Assembly (NCBI RefSeq): GCF_002797575.1 | Contig: NZ_PGTX01000007.1 | Span: 1-36,204, forward strand | Direction of reading: 5' to 3' | Source of the DNA: Polynucleobacter brandtiae | GTDB lineage: Bacteria > Pseudomonadota > Gammaproteobacteria > Burkholderiales > Burkholderiaceae | Length of the DNA stretch: 36,204 nucleotides | Shown: piece by piece, positions 1-7,776 of the stretch | How the letters are laid out: every line of letters begins with the position of its first letter | Numbering within the stretch: position 1 is the first letter of the stretch | Program-made: the position numbers and the translations under genes | Notes under the pieces: model-generated | What the model was told of the DNA's origin: nothing | The model's input: only the letters and a program-made list of their open reading frames with translations | Databases searched by the model: none

Positions 1-82
1 TAGCCACCTCTGCAACTGGTGCTTTATCGGCTTCTTGCAAAATCCGAACAATCTGCTCATCCGTAAATCGGGCTCTCTTCAT
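1..82 (-). CDS. IS3-family transposase OrfA, N-terminal part only
   Basis: The reverse strand starts with ATG at 82-80 and reads MKRARFTDEQIVRILQEAD and a few more residues before running off the left edge. This opening is typical of OrfA proteins of IS3-family elements (IS407/IS2-like groups), whose N-terminal helix-turn-helix binds the element ends. A clear AAAGGAG ribosome-binding site lies just upstream on the reverse strand (about 88-96). Only 27 residues are visible, so neither intactness nor the OrfAB frameshift can be judged. The family assignment rests on the conserved start and on the terminal repeat next to it. Confidence 0.75.
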   Translation of the reverse strand, partial: MKRARFTDEQIVRILQEADKAPVAEVA

Positions 83-155
83 GTACTACTCCTTTAAGTC
101 AAGGAGGAGTCATTATCTCTAAATTAGTTTGGTCTGAAAATGTCAGGACAGGTCA
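1..155 (-). mobile_element. IS3-family insertion sequence, left end (partial)
   Basis: The transposase start is followed outward by about 70 bases and then a stretch that reads, on the reverse strand, TGACCTGTCCTGACATTTTC from position 155 inward. A terminal TGA followed by a C/T-rich inverted repeat is the usual end of an IS3-family element, so I place the element boundary at about 155. The other end and any target duplication lie outside the window. Confidence 0.6.
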
Positions 156-225
156 CGTGCTGTGTGAGCCATAAAAGAAGAATTTTCGGATGGTGAACTT
201 TGTTTTGCAGTAAAAAGCAAATTGC

Positions 226-453
226 TCAATAAAGAAATTTGACAATCTTAGATGACCCATCGACATAGGTAAATAAAACCTCATACTCGCCAATAATCTT
301 GGAATGCTTAAGCTTCTTACTTCCCCATCCCACATCTTTTTTGTACCCTAAAACTCTATCTTCAACAGTTATAAAATTACCCTCATTGTTCACCTCAACA
401 ATACTAAAAGAATAAGTTGAGGGAAAAATAAGTTGTTTCAAGTAATTCAGCAT
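226..453 (-). CDS. small hypothetical protein, 75 aa
   Basis: This is an unrecognised 75-residue protein with balanced composition (mixed Lys, Glu, Val, Tyr), unlike the skewed products of shadow frames. It begins MLNYLKQLIF and ends with an alternating hydrophobic pattern (EYEVLFTYVDGSSKIVKFLY) that suggests a small beta-sheet fold. There is no signal peptide, no membrane segment and no motif I know. No good ribosome-binding site is visible upstream, only A/T-rich sequence. It sits between an IS end and a regulator gene, in a strip that looks like accessory DNA, so it could be a leftover of a longer gene. Confidence 0.45.
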   Translation of the reverse strand: MLNYLKQLIFPSTYSFSIVEVNNEGNFITVEDRVLGYKKDVGWGSKKLKHSKIIGEYEVLFTYVDGSSKIVKFLY

Positions 454-653
454 TTATTAAGTTTTTAATTTTTATTAGTACTTTCAATCCTAACGTCTTA
501 TTAATAAAACTACAAGTGCTGAGAGGGGGGGCTAGGGTAACTCTTGTGCGGGTTTATACTTATAAAACGAATGATTATGTCAGTAGTCATTGGCAATAAA
601 AAATAAAGCGGGTAAGGTTCAGATGACTAAAAAACCTTTAAATAAGAAGGCAA

Positions 654-1013
654 ATGAAAACATTAATATCTTTAAATGCTACTGGGTTTGAGTATTTTTT
701 ATTTATGGAGTCGAAAGACGCTGTTCATAAAAAATACGATATCAGCGAACGCGAGTGCTTTATTCTCAGAGTGATATCTCAGTCATACATTCGCAACCAA
801 AAAATGCGGGTGTCAGATGTACTAGCCCTTAAAGATTTTGCTTCCCCTGCCACCCTCCATGGAATTGTCAAGTCATTGATCAAAAAAGGAAATTTGTCCG
901 TCCTTCTTGACGCAGTTGATGGTCGTGTGAAGTACCTTGAGCCGACCCCGCTGACTCTGAAGATGTACAAAGAAATGACAAAGAACTTTATGAAGATTGG
1001 AAGGGGTAATTAA
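654..1013 (+). CDS. MarR-like winged-helix regulator, 119 aa
   Basis: This is a probable small DNA-binding protein. Residues about 30-115 have the layout of a winged helix-turn-helix: a helix with SERECFILRVIS, a second helix (MRVSDVLALKDFASPATLHGI) carrying the PATLHG recognition-helix turn, then KSLIKKGNLSVLLDAVDGRVKYLEPT as the wing, and a C-terminal helix. MarR/PadR-type proteins share this, but at 119 aa it is short and lacks a long dimerisation helix. The ATG at 654 is preceded by AGAAGG at good spacing, which supports this start. A short frame from 623 overlaps the start in another phase. The target is unknown. No partner gene is obvious: the next gene, on the other strand, converges on it. 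Confidence 0.65.
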   Translation: MKTLISLNATGFEYFLFMESKDAVHKKYDISERECFILRVISQSYIRNQKMRVSDVLALKDFASPATLHGIVKSLIKKGNLSVLLDAVDGRVKYLEPTPLTLKMYKEMTKNFMKIGRGN

Positions 1014-1042
1014 TCTTCATTTATTGAACAACGTCTGTGTTG

Positions 1043-1072
1043 CAAGGCTCTCATCGTAGGAGGCCTTCTTCA
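1043..1072 (+). terminator. possible terminator between convergent genes
   Basis: AAGGCT and GGCCTT arms flank a loop, followed by CTTCTT. The hairpin lies between the convergent 654-1013 (+) and 1085-1339 (-) genes. The stem is only about six pairs with one wobble and there is no clean T-run, so this is a weak call. Confidence 0.3.
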
Positions 1073-1084
1073 TTGAGTGGTGAT

Positions 1085-1339
1085 TTACTGTGACGCTTCT
1101 GCCGGAGTATTGCTAATGAAGGAATCCATGCCCTCTAAACTCAAAACACCACCTAAGGCCTGTAACACTCTCAGAATATTCTCCAATCTAATGGTAGGCT
1201 TACCGGCTTCGAGCTCAACAATGAACCTCACTCCCACATTAGCAGCTAGCGCTAATTGTGGCTGAGTCAATTTTAAGCGCTTGCGAGTTTCACGCACCAT
1301 GCGACCTAGATCTAAGGAGTTTTGTATTTGTGTGCCCAT
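1085..1339 (-). CDS. HipB/y4mF-type XRE repressor, orphan antitoxin-like
   Basis: This 84-residue protein has a Cro/CI-type helix-turn-helix at about residues 11-65: LGRMVRETRKRLKLTQPQLA is helices 1-2, LAANVGVRFIVELEAGKPT is the recognition helix and following turn, and the LENILRVLQALGGVLSLE segment is typical of HipB-like antitoxins of the y4mF class. Relatives usually repress their own promoter and are followed by a HipA-type kinase. Here no hipA follows: the reverse strand downstream runs into an opposing regulator gene. A perfect 14-bp palindrome about 55 bases upstream of the start is the likely operator. It may be a lone repressor or the survivor of a lost toxin-antitoxin pair. Confidence 0.8.
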   Translation of the reverse strand: MGTQIQNSLDLGRMVRETRKRLKLTQPQLALAANVGVRFIVELEAGKPTIRLENILRVLQALGGVLSLEGMDSFISNTPAEASQ

Positions 1340-1394
1340 GAATATTTCATTACTATGAATTGGGTGATTTTGACGCCTAAATTATAGGTATACA

Positions 1395-1408
1395 TTCCCG
1401 ATCGGGAA
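1395..1408. promoter_or_regulatory. palindromic operator candidate upstream of the HipB-like gene
   Basis: TTCCCGATCGGGAA is a perfect 14-bp palindrome located 56-69 bases upstream of the HipB-like start codon. HipB-family repressors bind palindromic operators in their own promoter, so this is the natural autoregulatory site. The link to this protein is inferred from position and symmetry. Confidence 0.55.
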
Positions 1409-1458
1409 ATAATATTAACGATGTGACTAGCGACTTAAACGTATCTTGTCCGTATCTA

Positions 1459-1531
1459 CTAAACAACTTCAATAAACTCAATCACACGTGGGGTGGCAAT
1501 CCTTCTCTTCTTAAGTTGATGCAAAGATTGG
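1459..1531 (-). pseudogene. possible C-terminal gene remnant ending ATPRVIEFIEVV
   Basis: On the reverse strand one frame reads HQLKKRRIATPRVIEFIEVV and then a stop at 1461-1459. An in-frame stop lies about 25 codons upstream. There is no start codon and no ribosome-binding site. The ending looks like the tail of a real protein (a LysR-type regulator tail is one possibility) rather than random sequence, but the stretch is too short to assign. Confidence 0.25.
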
Positions 1532-1630
1532 GACCATGTCAGTCAAATCCCGCCTTATTAAGCGTAGGGGCTCACCTCCTGTAATATTTGACTTGGTGAA
1601 ATACCTTCTTAACCGCACTGGACAATCAAT

Positions 1631-1933
1631 ATGATCTTCTCAATTCTATTAATGGATCGCCCTGGTACTGCTGACTTACGTATTCAAGTCCGCCCTGAAC
1701 ATCGCGCTTATTTGGCGACTAAAGCAGAGCAAATGTCATTTGCTGGGCCGCTCACTTCGGAAGATGGCAAGACAACGGTTGGCAGTTTGTTAGCCATGGA
1801 TTTTCCAAGTAGGGCGCATTTGGATGCCTGGCTTCAGGATGAGCCCTACACCAAAGCAGGTGTTTATGAAAAGCCCATCGTCCATGTCTTTAATAATATG
1901 TGGGCACAAAAAGTAGGCTTTCCTCCAGCGTAA
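1631..1933 (+). CDS. YciI-like protein, 100 aa
   Basis: This is a dimeric alpha-beta ferredoxin-like small protein of the YciI family. The pattern is clear: a first strand MIFSILLMDRPG, a conserved His in RPEHRAYLATKAEQM, a beta-hairpin (FAGPLTSEDGKTTVGSLLAMDFPS), and the Asp-containing DEPYTKAGVYEKPIVHVF near the end. The His and Asp are the pair proposed as catalytic or ligand-binding residues in this family, whose reaction is mostly unknown. The length is normal for the family and the protein is probably cytosolic. It stands alone, with no operon partner within 150 bases, and no strong ribosome-binding site is visible. Confidence 0.85.
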   Translation: MIFSILLMDRPGTADLRIQVRPEHRAYLATKAEQMSFAGPLTSEDGKTTVGSLLAMDFPSRAHLDAWLQDEPYTKAGVYEKPIVHVFNNMWAQKVGFPPA

Positions 1934-2059
1934 TTCAATTTGGTTTAGTCCAATGCTGTTCGGCTGGCAAATTGAGCGATGAAAATCGGTCTCTATAAAA
2001 TGATGATGTCATGAATCGAATATGTTCTTATTGTGATTAATCATGGCATTGATCCGTCT

Positions 2060-2440
2060 ATTGGGTTCAAAAATCGCTGGCGCACTTTAGTACCCCGTGC
2101 CTTTACTTCTCCATTCTTTTCGCCGGTTGCCTTTTTTGCCGACAGCTCTCAAAAACGCCTTTGAAGGATATTGTCAAAAAATTGGCTATGAAATCAGTTA
2201 TCGCGATCTGAGTCTTTCCCCGTTGCGTATGCGCAGAGAAGTAGATGGGCTGCGTATTGCCGATGCTCGCCATCAACAGTTTCTGGACCTGGAAAAGTTT
2301 GTTGTCATGTAAATCTAGCGCAAGATTTGATGTTCATGAATAACCCAGCTCTTAGAGATCGGATTAGCTTGGGTGAAGTCAGGACAACGGACCCCAAAAA
2401 AGAGGATGTTCCTCTCGAAGTTGAAGTCAGAATCAAGTAG
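2060..2440 (+). pseudogene. decayed DUF748/AsmA-type gene remnant
   Basis: The frame 2097-2309 (GTG start) encodes a stretch matching the N-terminal region of DUF748-type envelope proteins: a short hydrophobic start, then IGYEISYRDLSLSPLRMR, then GLRIADARHQQFLDLEKFVV. It stops at 2310-2312. In another phase the reading continues VNLAQDLMFMNNPALRDRIS and on to a stop at 2438-2440, so a frameshift near 2305-2312 splits the text. Intact DUF748 proteins run to hundreds of residues, whereas only about 115 codons remain, so most of the middle is missing. The family assignment is from memory of the pattern and is moderate in strength. Confidence 0.5.
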
Positions 2441-2449
2441 ACTTGAAGT

Positions 2450-2674
2450 ATGAACTCACCTAAATTGCGCCCTTTGGCTACTCTTGTTCTGATTGTCACC
2501 GCTGTTGTATCTGCTTGCGGCACCATCGAATCTGCCGCTCAGGCAGATTGCACCTCGATTGGCTGGCAAATTGGCAGTAAGGGCTATCAAGATTGCTATA
2601 AATCCCGCCTGTATGAGCGAAAGCTAGATTATTCACTCCCACCGGGTGATAAGCCATCCCCATCGGTTATTTAG
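2450..2674 (+). CDS. small lipoprotein, 74 aa
   Basis: The N-terminus MNSPKLRPLATLVLIVTAVV followed by SAC is a lipoprotein signal peptide: Lys/Arg n-region, hydrophobic core, and a VSAC lipobox with Cys at residue 23. The mature part (about 50 residues) has two further Cys residues (ADCTSIGW and YQDCYKS) that could form a disulfide in the periplasm. It ends in a Pro/Ser-rich tail. No known family was recognised. It starts nine bases after the decayed upstream remnant. Confidence 0.7.
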   Translation: MNSPKLRPLATLVLIVTAVVSACGTIESAAQADCTSIGWQIGSKGYQDCYKSRLYERKLDYSLPPGDKPSPSVI

Positions 2675-2785
2675 TAGGGTAAACCCTTGGTTTAAACCCT
2701 TGAGCGCCGTCAAGGACTTACAGAGCAAAATAACCCAAAATCGTTCATGATTTGGGTGTCTCCTATATAAAGCATTTTGTGGTGT

Positions 2786-2800
2786 TTCCACTAGCTGGAA
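2786..2800. promoter_or_regulatory. LysR-type regulator box upstream of the formate dehydrogenase operon
   Basis: TTCCACTAGCTGGAA has TTCCA and TGGAA arms around a five-base centre and contains a T-N11-A core, the standard LysR-family recognition pattern. It lies about 100 bases before the fds start. In Cupriavidus the fds operon is controlled by the LysR-type FdsR, which makes this a good candidate site. No LysR gene lies nearby. Confidence 0.45.
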
Positions 2801-2848
2801 TCTGATAAGTGGTCATGCTTGCTTTATTGAGACAAACAACATCAGTAG

Positions 2849-2862
2849 TAATGCCGGCATTA
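2849..2862. promoter_or_regulatory. 14-bp palindrome just before fds
   Basis: TAATGCCGGCATTA is a perfect palindrome 34-47 bases upstream of the ATG. It overlaps the likely promoter or leader of the formate dehydrogenase operon and could be a repressor operator. No protein can be named for it. Confidence 0.45.
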
Positions 2863-2895
2863 ACTATTGCGACTAAATACTAGAGATTGAATACT

Positions 2896-4710
2896 ATGAA
2901 TCACCCGAACCCTTCGAATGAAGTCAAAGCTATTGCTGTAGCAACGGTTGATGATTTAAGGGAAACCATTCGTCGCAAAAGTAAGCTCAAAGGTCGTCAA
3001 GCAGATGATGTTTCCTTGGCGGAAGTGCGAGCACTGATCGGTACCGACTCGCAACGTCGTGATTTATTAATCGAAAATTTACACAAACTGAACGATGCCT
3101 ATCGTGCTTTACATGATCGACATTTAGTAGCCCTGGCAAAAGAGATGAATCTGCCGATGGCTGAAGTCTATGAGGTAGCTACCTTCTATCACCACTTTGA
3201 AGTGGTGCGCGGTAATGACCCTGTTGCCGACATTACAGTGCGGGTATGCGATGGTATTGCCTGTGAGCTTGCCGGCGCCCAAAATTTATTGGCGAAGTTA
3301 CCTGCTATCTTAGGCAATCCTCAGGTCAAAGTTATTGCTGCCCCTTGTATTGGCCGCTGTGAGCAAGCTCCAGCAGTTGCGGTACATCAATTCCCTGTTT
3401 TGTTTGCTACAACAGATACAGTTCTAGCCGCGGTCAGTAATCAAATGACTACGCATCCTTTAGCGAAAGACAGTGGCAGCTTTGATCCTGTTGCTTTTGT
3501 TGAAAAAGGAATTTCACCTCAAGGTCATGATCAAGCGGTGTCTCCAGATTATGTTGGCTATGAAGCATACAGAGCCCTAGGTGGTTATGCATTAGCAAAG
3601 CAGGTGGTGGATGCAAGCGCTGGAAGTAATCTTGACGCAGAGAGTATCGTCAAAATAATGGAGAGCTCAGGCCTGCGTGGTTTGGGTGGCGCCGGGTTTC
3701 CGGCGGGGCGTAAGTGGCGCATTGTGCGCGATCAAATTGCCCCTAAATTGATGGCCGTGAACATTGACGAAGGTGAGCCAGGCACATTTAAGGACCGCAC
3801 CTATTTAGAGCGCGATCCACATCGCTTTTTAGAAGGTTTATTGATCGCTGCTAGCGTGGTGGGTATTGATGCTTGCTATATTTATTTGCGCGATGAGTAC
3901 CATGGCTGTCGTGAGTTGCTAGAGCTAGAGCTTAAAAAACTACAGGCCAACCCCCCATTTAAATTGCCATTGATTGAGCTTCGGCGTGGTGCTGGAGCTT
4001 ATATTTGTGGTGAAGAGTCGGCCATGATTGAGAGTATCGAGGGTAAACGAGGTGAGCCCCGTATGCGCCCTCCCTATATTGCGCAGGTAGGTTTGTTTGG
4101 TCGACCTACCCTTGAGCACAATTTTGAAACACTCTACTGGGTGCGTGACATTATTGAGCGTGGTCCAGAGTGGTTCAGTTCTTTTGGTCGCCATGATCGA
4201 AAGGGTTTACGCAGTTTTAGTGTGAGTGGCCGAGTGAATGCGCCAGGCGTCAAGTTGGCGCCAGCCGGAATTACGATTCAAGAATTGATCAATGAGTATT
4301 GCGGTGGCATGCAAGAGGGCCATCAGTTCTACGGCTACCTTCCAGGCGGTGCCTCTGGAGGTATCTTGCCAGCCACGATGAACGACATCCCACTAGACTT
4401 TGACACTTTGCAACCTTATGGTTGTTTCATCGGTTCAGCAGCAGTCATGATTTTTAGTAATCAAGATAAAGCCCGTGACATGGCCTTAAATGTCATGCAT
4501 TTCTTTGAGCATGAGAGTTGTGGTCAGTGCACACCTTGCCGTGTAGGTACTGGCAAAGCCGCTACCTTGATGCAGGCAAAGACCTGGGATCATGACACCC
4601 TCGAAGATTTAGCGGTGGTGATGGTAGACGCATCGATCTGCGGCTTAGGCCAAGCTGCCCCTAACCCTATTCGATGTATTGCAAAATATTTCCCGCAAGA
4701 AGTTGCGTAA
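2896..4710 (+). CDS. fdsB: NAD-dependent formate dehydrogenase, FdsG-FdsB fusion (diaphorase part)
   Basis: This is the electron-output half of the soluble molybdenum formate dehydrogenase: it carries electrons from formate oxidation to NAD+. Residues 1 to about 165 are a NuoE/FdsG-like thioredoxin-fold domain with a [2Fe-2S] site at C118, C123, C151 and C155. Residues about 215-604 are NuoF/FdsB-like: LRGLGGAGFPAGRKW is the FMN loop, GAGAYICGEESAMIESIEGK the NADH-binding loop, and ESCGQCTPC (C542, C545, C548) with C582 hold a [4Fe-4S] cluster. In Cupriavidus FdsG and FdsB are separate proteins, while here they are one chain. I chose the ATG at 2896 because GAG lies ten bases upstream. A TTG at 2887 would add three residues. 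fdsA follows after 18 bases. Confidence 0.92.
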   Translation: MNHPNPSNEVKAIAVATVDDLRETIRRKSKLKGRQADDVSLAEVRALIGTDSQRRDLLIENLHKLNDAYRALHDRHLVALAKEMNLPMAEVYEVATFYHHFEVVRGNDPVADITVRVCDGIACELAGAQNLLAKLPAILGNPQVKVIAAPCIGRCEQAPAVAVHQFPVLFATTDTVLAAVSNQMTTHPLAKDSGSFDPVAFVEKGISPQGHDQAVSPDYVGYEAYRALGGYALAKQVVDASAGSNLDAESIVKIMESSGLRGLGGAGFPAGRKWRIVRDQIAPKLMAVNIDEGEPGTFKDRTYLERDPHRFLEGLLIAASVVGIDACYIYLRDEYHGCRELLELELKKLQANPPFKLPLIELRRGAGAYICGEESAMIESIEGKRGEPRMRPPYIAQVGLFGRPTLEHNFETLYWVRDIIERGPEWFSSFGRHDRKGLRSFSVSGRVNAPGVKLAPAGITIQELINEYCGGMQEGHQFYGYLPGGASGGILPATMNDIPLDFDTLQPYGCFIGSAAVMIFSNQDKARDMALNVMHFFEHESCGQCTPCRVGTGKAATLMQAKTWDHDTLEDLAVVMVDASICGLGQAAPNPIRCIAKYFPQEVA

Positions 4711-4728
4711 CTGAGCAGATAGACCAAT

Positions 4729-7623
4729 ATGAACGCACCAGTAAACCCTAAAGAACTTGAGCTACAGACTGTCGAGTTCAAGCTTGACGGACAAACCATC
4801 GTTTCTTACGAAGGCGAAACTATTCTCAAGGCTGCTAAGCGCCACGGAATTGATATTCCCCACTTATGCTTTAAAGACGGCTATCGTGCCGACGGTAATT
4901 GCAGAGCATGTGTTGTAGAGATTAATGGTGAGCGTACCTTGGCACCCAGTTGCTGCCGAAGTGCTACGCCTGGTATGGAAGTGAAGGCCAATAGCGAGCG
5001 TGCTTTAAAGAGTCAAAAATTGGTTTTAGAAATGCTGTTGTCTGATATGCCCGATGAAGGCTTTAAGTGGGTTGGAGACAGTAAAGAGGAAGAGCAAAAA
5101 AACCAACATGGTGAGTTAAGTACTTGGGCAACTCGCATGGATGTCACAGTACGTCCAGAACTTAGGGCGATACGCCGTGAAAAGGTGAGTAGTGATGTGT
5201 CGCATCCAGCGATGGCAGTCAATTTAGATGCCTGCATTCAATGCAATCGTTGTGTTCGTGCTTGCCGTGAAGAGCAAGTCAATGATGTGATTGGCTACGC
5301 CATGCGCGGCGGCCATAGTGAAATCGTATTTGATCTCAATGACCCGATGGGTGACAGTACTTGCGTAGCTTGCGGCGAGTGCGTTCAAGCTTGCCCTACT
5401 GGTGCGCTGATGCCTAAGGGCCTCATTGGTTCACAAACAGTGGATCGCAAGGTCGATTCTGTTTGTCCGTTCTGCGGAGTGGGCTGTCAGATTACCTACA
5501 ACGTTAAAGATGAAAAGATTGTTAGCGTAGATGGCCGTGACGGACCTGCAAACCATAATCGCTTGTGCGTTAAAGGCCGCTTTGGTATGGACTATATCCA
5601 TAATCCGCAGCGCTTAACTAAACCCCTCATTCGTAAAGCGGGCGTTCCAAAAGATGAGAATGCCATGCAGAACCCACAGGATTGGTCCAGCATCTTCCGT
5701 GAGGCAACATGGGAAGAGGCCATTGAAGCGGCTGGCGGTGGCTTAAAGAAACTGAAAGATCAATACGGCAATAAAGTATTGGCTGGATTTGGTTCCGCTA
5801 AGGGTAGCAATGAAGAAGCGTATCTATTTCAAAAGCTAGTGCGTACCGGTTTTGGTAGCAATAACGTGGACCATTGCACCCGTTTATGCCATGCCTCATC
5901 GGTTGCTGCGCTTTTAGAGGGTGTGGGTTCGGGTGCGGTAAGTAATCAGGTTAATGATGTTGAGCATTCGAGCATGATTTTCTTGATTGGATCTAATCCA
6001 ACAGCCAATCACCCCGTGGCGGCTACTTGGTTTAAGAATGCAGCGAAGCGTGGCGCCAAGATTGTTCTGTGTGATCCGCGCATGACTGATATTAGTAAGC
6101 ACGCATGGCGTACGATGCAGTTCAAGCCGGATACTGATGTGGCGATGCTCAATGCCATGATCTACACAGTGATTGAAGAAGGTTTAGCTGACCAAGATTT
6201 CATTCAGAATCGGGCTAATAACTTTGAAGCGCTTAAGGAAAATATCAAGGGCTATAGTCCAGAAGCTATGGCACCGATCTGCGGTATTCCAGCAGAAACC
6301 TTGCGTGAAGTCGCTAGAGAGTTTGCAACTACTAAATCAGCCATGATTTTATGGGGCATGGGTGTTAGTCAGCACGTGCATGGTACGGATAATGCGCGCT
6401 GCCTAATTGCTTTGGTGAGTATCACAGGTCAAATTGGTAAGCCGGGATCTGGTTTACACCCACTGCGCGGACAAAATAACGTGCAGGGTGCCAGTGATGC
6501 TGGTTTGATTCCGATGATGTTCCCGAACTATCAGCGCGTTGATAACCCAGAGGCACATGCTTGGTTTGAAAAGTTTTGGGATACGCCGCTAGATAAGAAG
6601 CCAGGCTATACCGTTGTCGAGATCATGCATAAAATTACTGCTCCTGATAGTGATCCCGATAAGATTCGTGGCATGTATGTCGAAGGTGAAAACCCAGCGA
6701 TGAGTGACCCCGATTTAAATCACGCGCGTCATGCTTTAGCCGCTCTCGATCTTTTGGTTGTACAAGATATTTTTATGACGGAAACTGCTTTATTGGCAGA
6801 CGTGATATTGCCAGCAAGTGCATGGCCTGAGAAGGTGGGCACTGCCAGCAATACTGACCGTATGGTCCAAATGGGTAAGAAGGCGATTAATCCTCCTGGC
6901 GATGCAAAGCCGGATTTGTGGATTATTCAGCAGATTGCAAAGCGCATGGGCCTGAACTGGAACTACCAAGGACCTGATGATGGTGTGGCAGCAGTCTATG
7001 ACGAAATGCGTCAAGCGATGCATGCGGCCATTAACGGCATTACTTGGGAGCGCTTAGAGAAAGAATCAAGCGTCACCTATCCTTGCTTATCAGCCGAAGA
7101 TCCAGGTCGCCCGATTGTCTTTAACGACAAGTTTGATACCGCTGACGGTAGAGTGAGATTGGTGCCGGCAGACATTATTCCTGCTAACGAGCGTCCAGAT
7201 ACAGAGTATCCATTTGTGTTGATTACCGGCCGTCAGTTAGAGCATTGGCATACAGGCAGTATGACTCGCCGTGCAACCGTGCTTGATGCGATTGAGCCAA
7301 TGGCCACTGTCTCCATGAATGGCGAGGACATGACTCAGTTAGGGGTATCGGCTGGCGATGTGATTACGGTTCAGTCACGTCGTGGTGAAGTCGCCATACA
7401 CGTTCGTCGAGATGATGGCACCCCACGCGGTGTCATCTTTATTCCGTTTGCTTACTATGAGGCAGCAGCGAATCTAATAACCAATGCCGCACTTGATCCA
7501 TTTGGCAAAATCCCGGAGTTTAAGTACTGCGCTGTCAAGTTAGCTAAAGGTGGAGTAGTTGCTCAGGTTATTGGCTATGGAACCAATGATCCGGCTAGAC
7601 AGAAGGTTGCCGTAATTCACTAA
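4729..7623 (+). CDS. fdsA: NAD-dependent formate dehydrogenase alpha subunit, molybdenum catalytic
   Basis: This is the catalytic subunit: it oxidises formate to CO2 at a bis-MGD molybdenum centre and passes electrons to the FdsB part. At 964 aa it has the full expected architecture. The N-terminal [2Fe-2S] ferredoxin domain uses C47, C58, C61 and C75/C76. Two [4Fe-4S] motifs follow at C169/172/175/179 (CIQCNRCVRAC) and C212/215/218/222 (CVACGECVQACP). A further [4Fe-4S] motif of the molybdopterin domain lies at C246/249/253/280. The active site is HCTRLCHASS, where C387 followed by H388 is the expected Mo ligand and partner, so Cys is used rather than selenocysteine. The C-terminal molybdopterin-dinucleotide domain contains ITGRQLEHWHTGSMTRR. 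No fdsC (FdhD-like sulfurase) or fdsD follows. Confidence 0.95.
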   Translation: MNAPVNPKELELQTVEFKLDGQTIVSYEGETILKAAKRHGIDIPHLCFKDGYRADGNCRACVVEINGERTLAPSCCRSATPGMEVKANSERALKSQKLVLEMLLSDMPDEGFKWVGDSKEEEQKNQHGELSTWATRMDVTVRPELRAIRREKVSSDVSHPAMAVNLDACIQCNRCVRACREEQVNDVIGYAMRGGHSEIVFDLNDPMGDSTCVACGECVQACPTGALMPKGLIGSQTVDRKVDSVCPFCGVGCQITYNVKDEKIVSVDGRDGPANHNRLCVKGRFGMDYIHNPQRLTKPLIRKAGVPKDENAMQNPQDWSSIFREATWEEAIEAAGGGLKKLKDQYGNKVLAGFGSAKGSNEEAYLFQKLVRTGFGSNNVDHCTRLCHASSVAALLEGVGSGAVSNQVNDVEHSSMIFLIGSNPTANHPVAATWFKNAAKRGAKIVLCDPRMTDISKHAWRTMQFKPDTDVAMLNAMIYTVIEEGLADQDFIQNRANNFEALKENIKGYSPEAMAPICGIPAETLREVAREFATTKSAMILWGMGVSQHVHGTDNARCLIALVSITGQIGKPGSGLHPLRGQNNVQGASDAGLIPMMFPNYQRVDNPEAHAWFEKFWDTPLDKKPGYTVVEIMHKITAPDSDPDKIRGMYVEGENPAMSDPDLNHARHALAALDLLVVQDIFMTETALLADVILPASAWPEKVGTASNTDRMVQMGKKAINPPGDAKPDLWIIQQIAKRMGLNWNYQGPDDGVAAVYDEMRQAMHAAINGITWERLEKESSVTYPCLSAEDPGRPIVFNDKFDTADGRVRLVPADIIPANERPDTEYPFVLITGRQLEHWHTGSMTRRATVLDAIEPMATVSMNGEDMTQLGVSAGDVITVQSRRGEVAIHVRRDDGTPRGVIFIPFAYYEAAANLITNAALDPFGKIPEFKYCAVKLAKGGVVAQVIGYGTNDPARQKVAVIH

Positions 7624-7643
7624 GTCTAATTATCAAGTCTTTC

Positions 7644-7676
7644 AATATGGCCACTTTCGAGTGGCCATATTTTTTG
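7644..7676 (+). terminator. rho-independent terminator after fdsA
   Basis: A perfect 11-bp stem (AATATGGCCAC, loop TTTCGA, GTGGCCATATT) is followed directly by a T-run. It starts about 20 bases after the fdsA stop and closes the fds operon. Confidence 0.9.
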
Positions 7677-7776
7677 TGGCTTCACCACTAAAAACGCTAC
7701 AGCTCAGGATTAAACCGTGGGGGATTGCCTGGGCAGCAAGCAAAATCAATTCCTGAATTAGCCTTTAGAATGGGGT

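Noticed and set aside
527..533. G-run near the regulator gene as a phase-variable tract
   Set aside because: It is a single short run about 120 bases before the start, not within a gene or between clear promoter boxes.
1077..1265. Plus-strand frame opposite the HipB-like gene
   Set aside because: It is a shadow of the well-supported repressor on the other strand.
2732..2757. Hairpin ACCCAAAATC/GATTTGGGT after the lipoprotein gene
   Set aside because: It has a bulged A and no T-run; it may be structural, but it does not qualify as a terminator.
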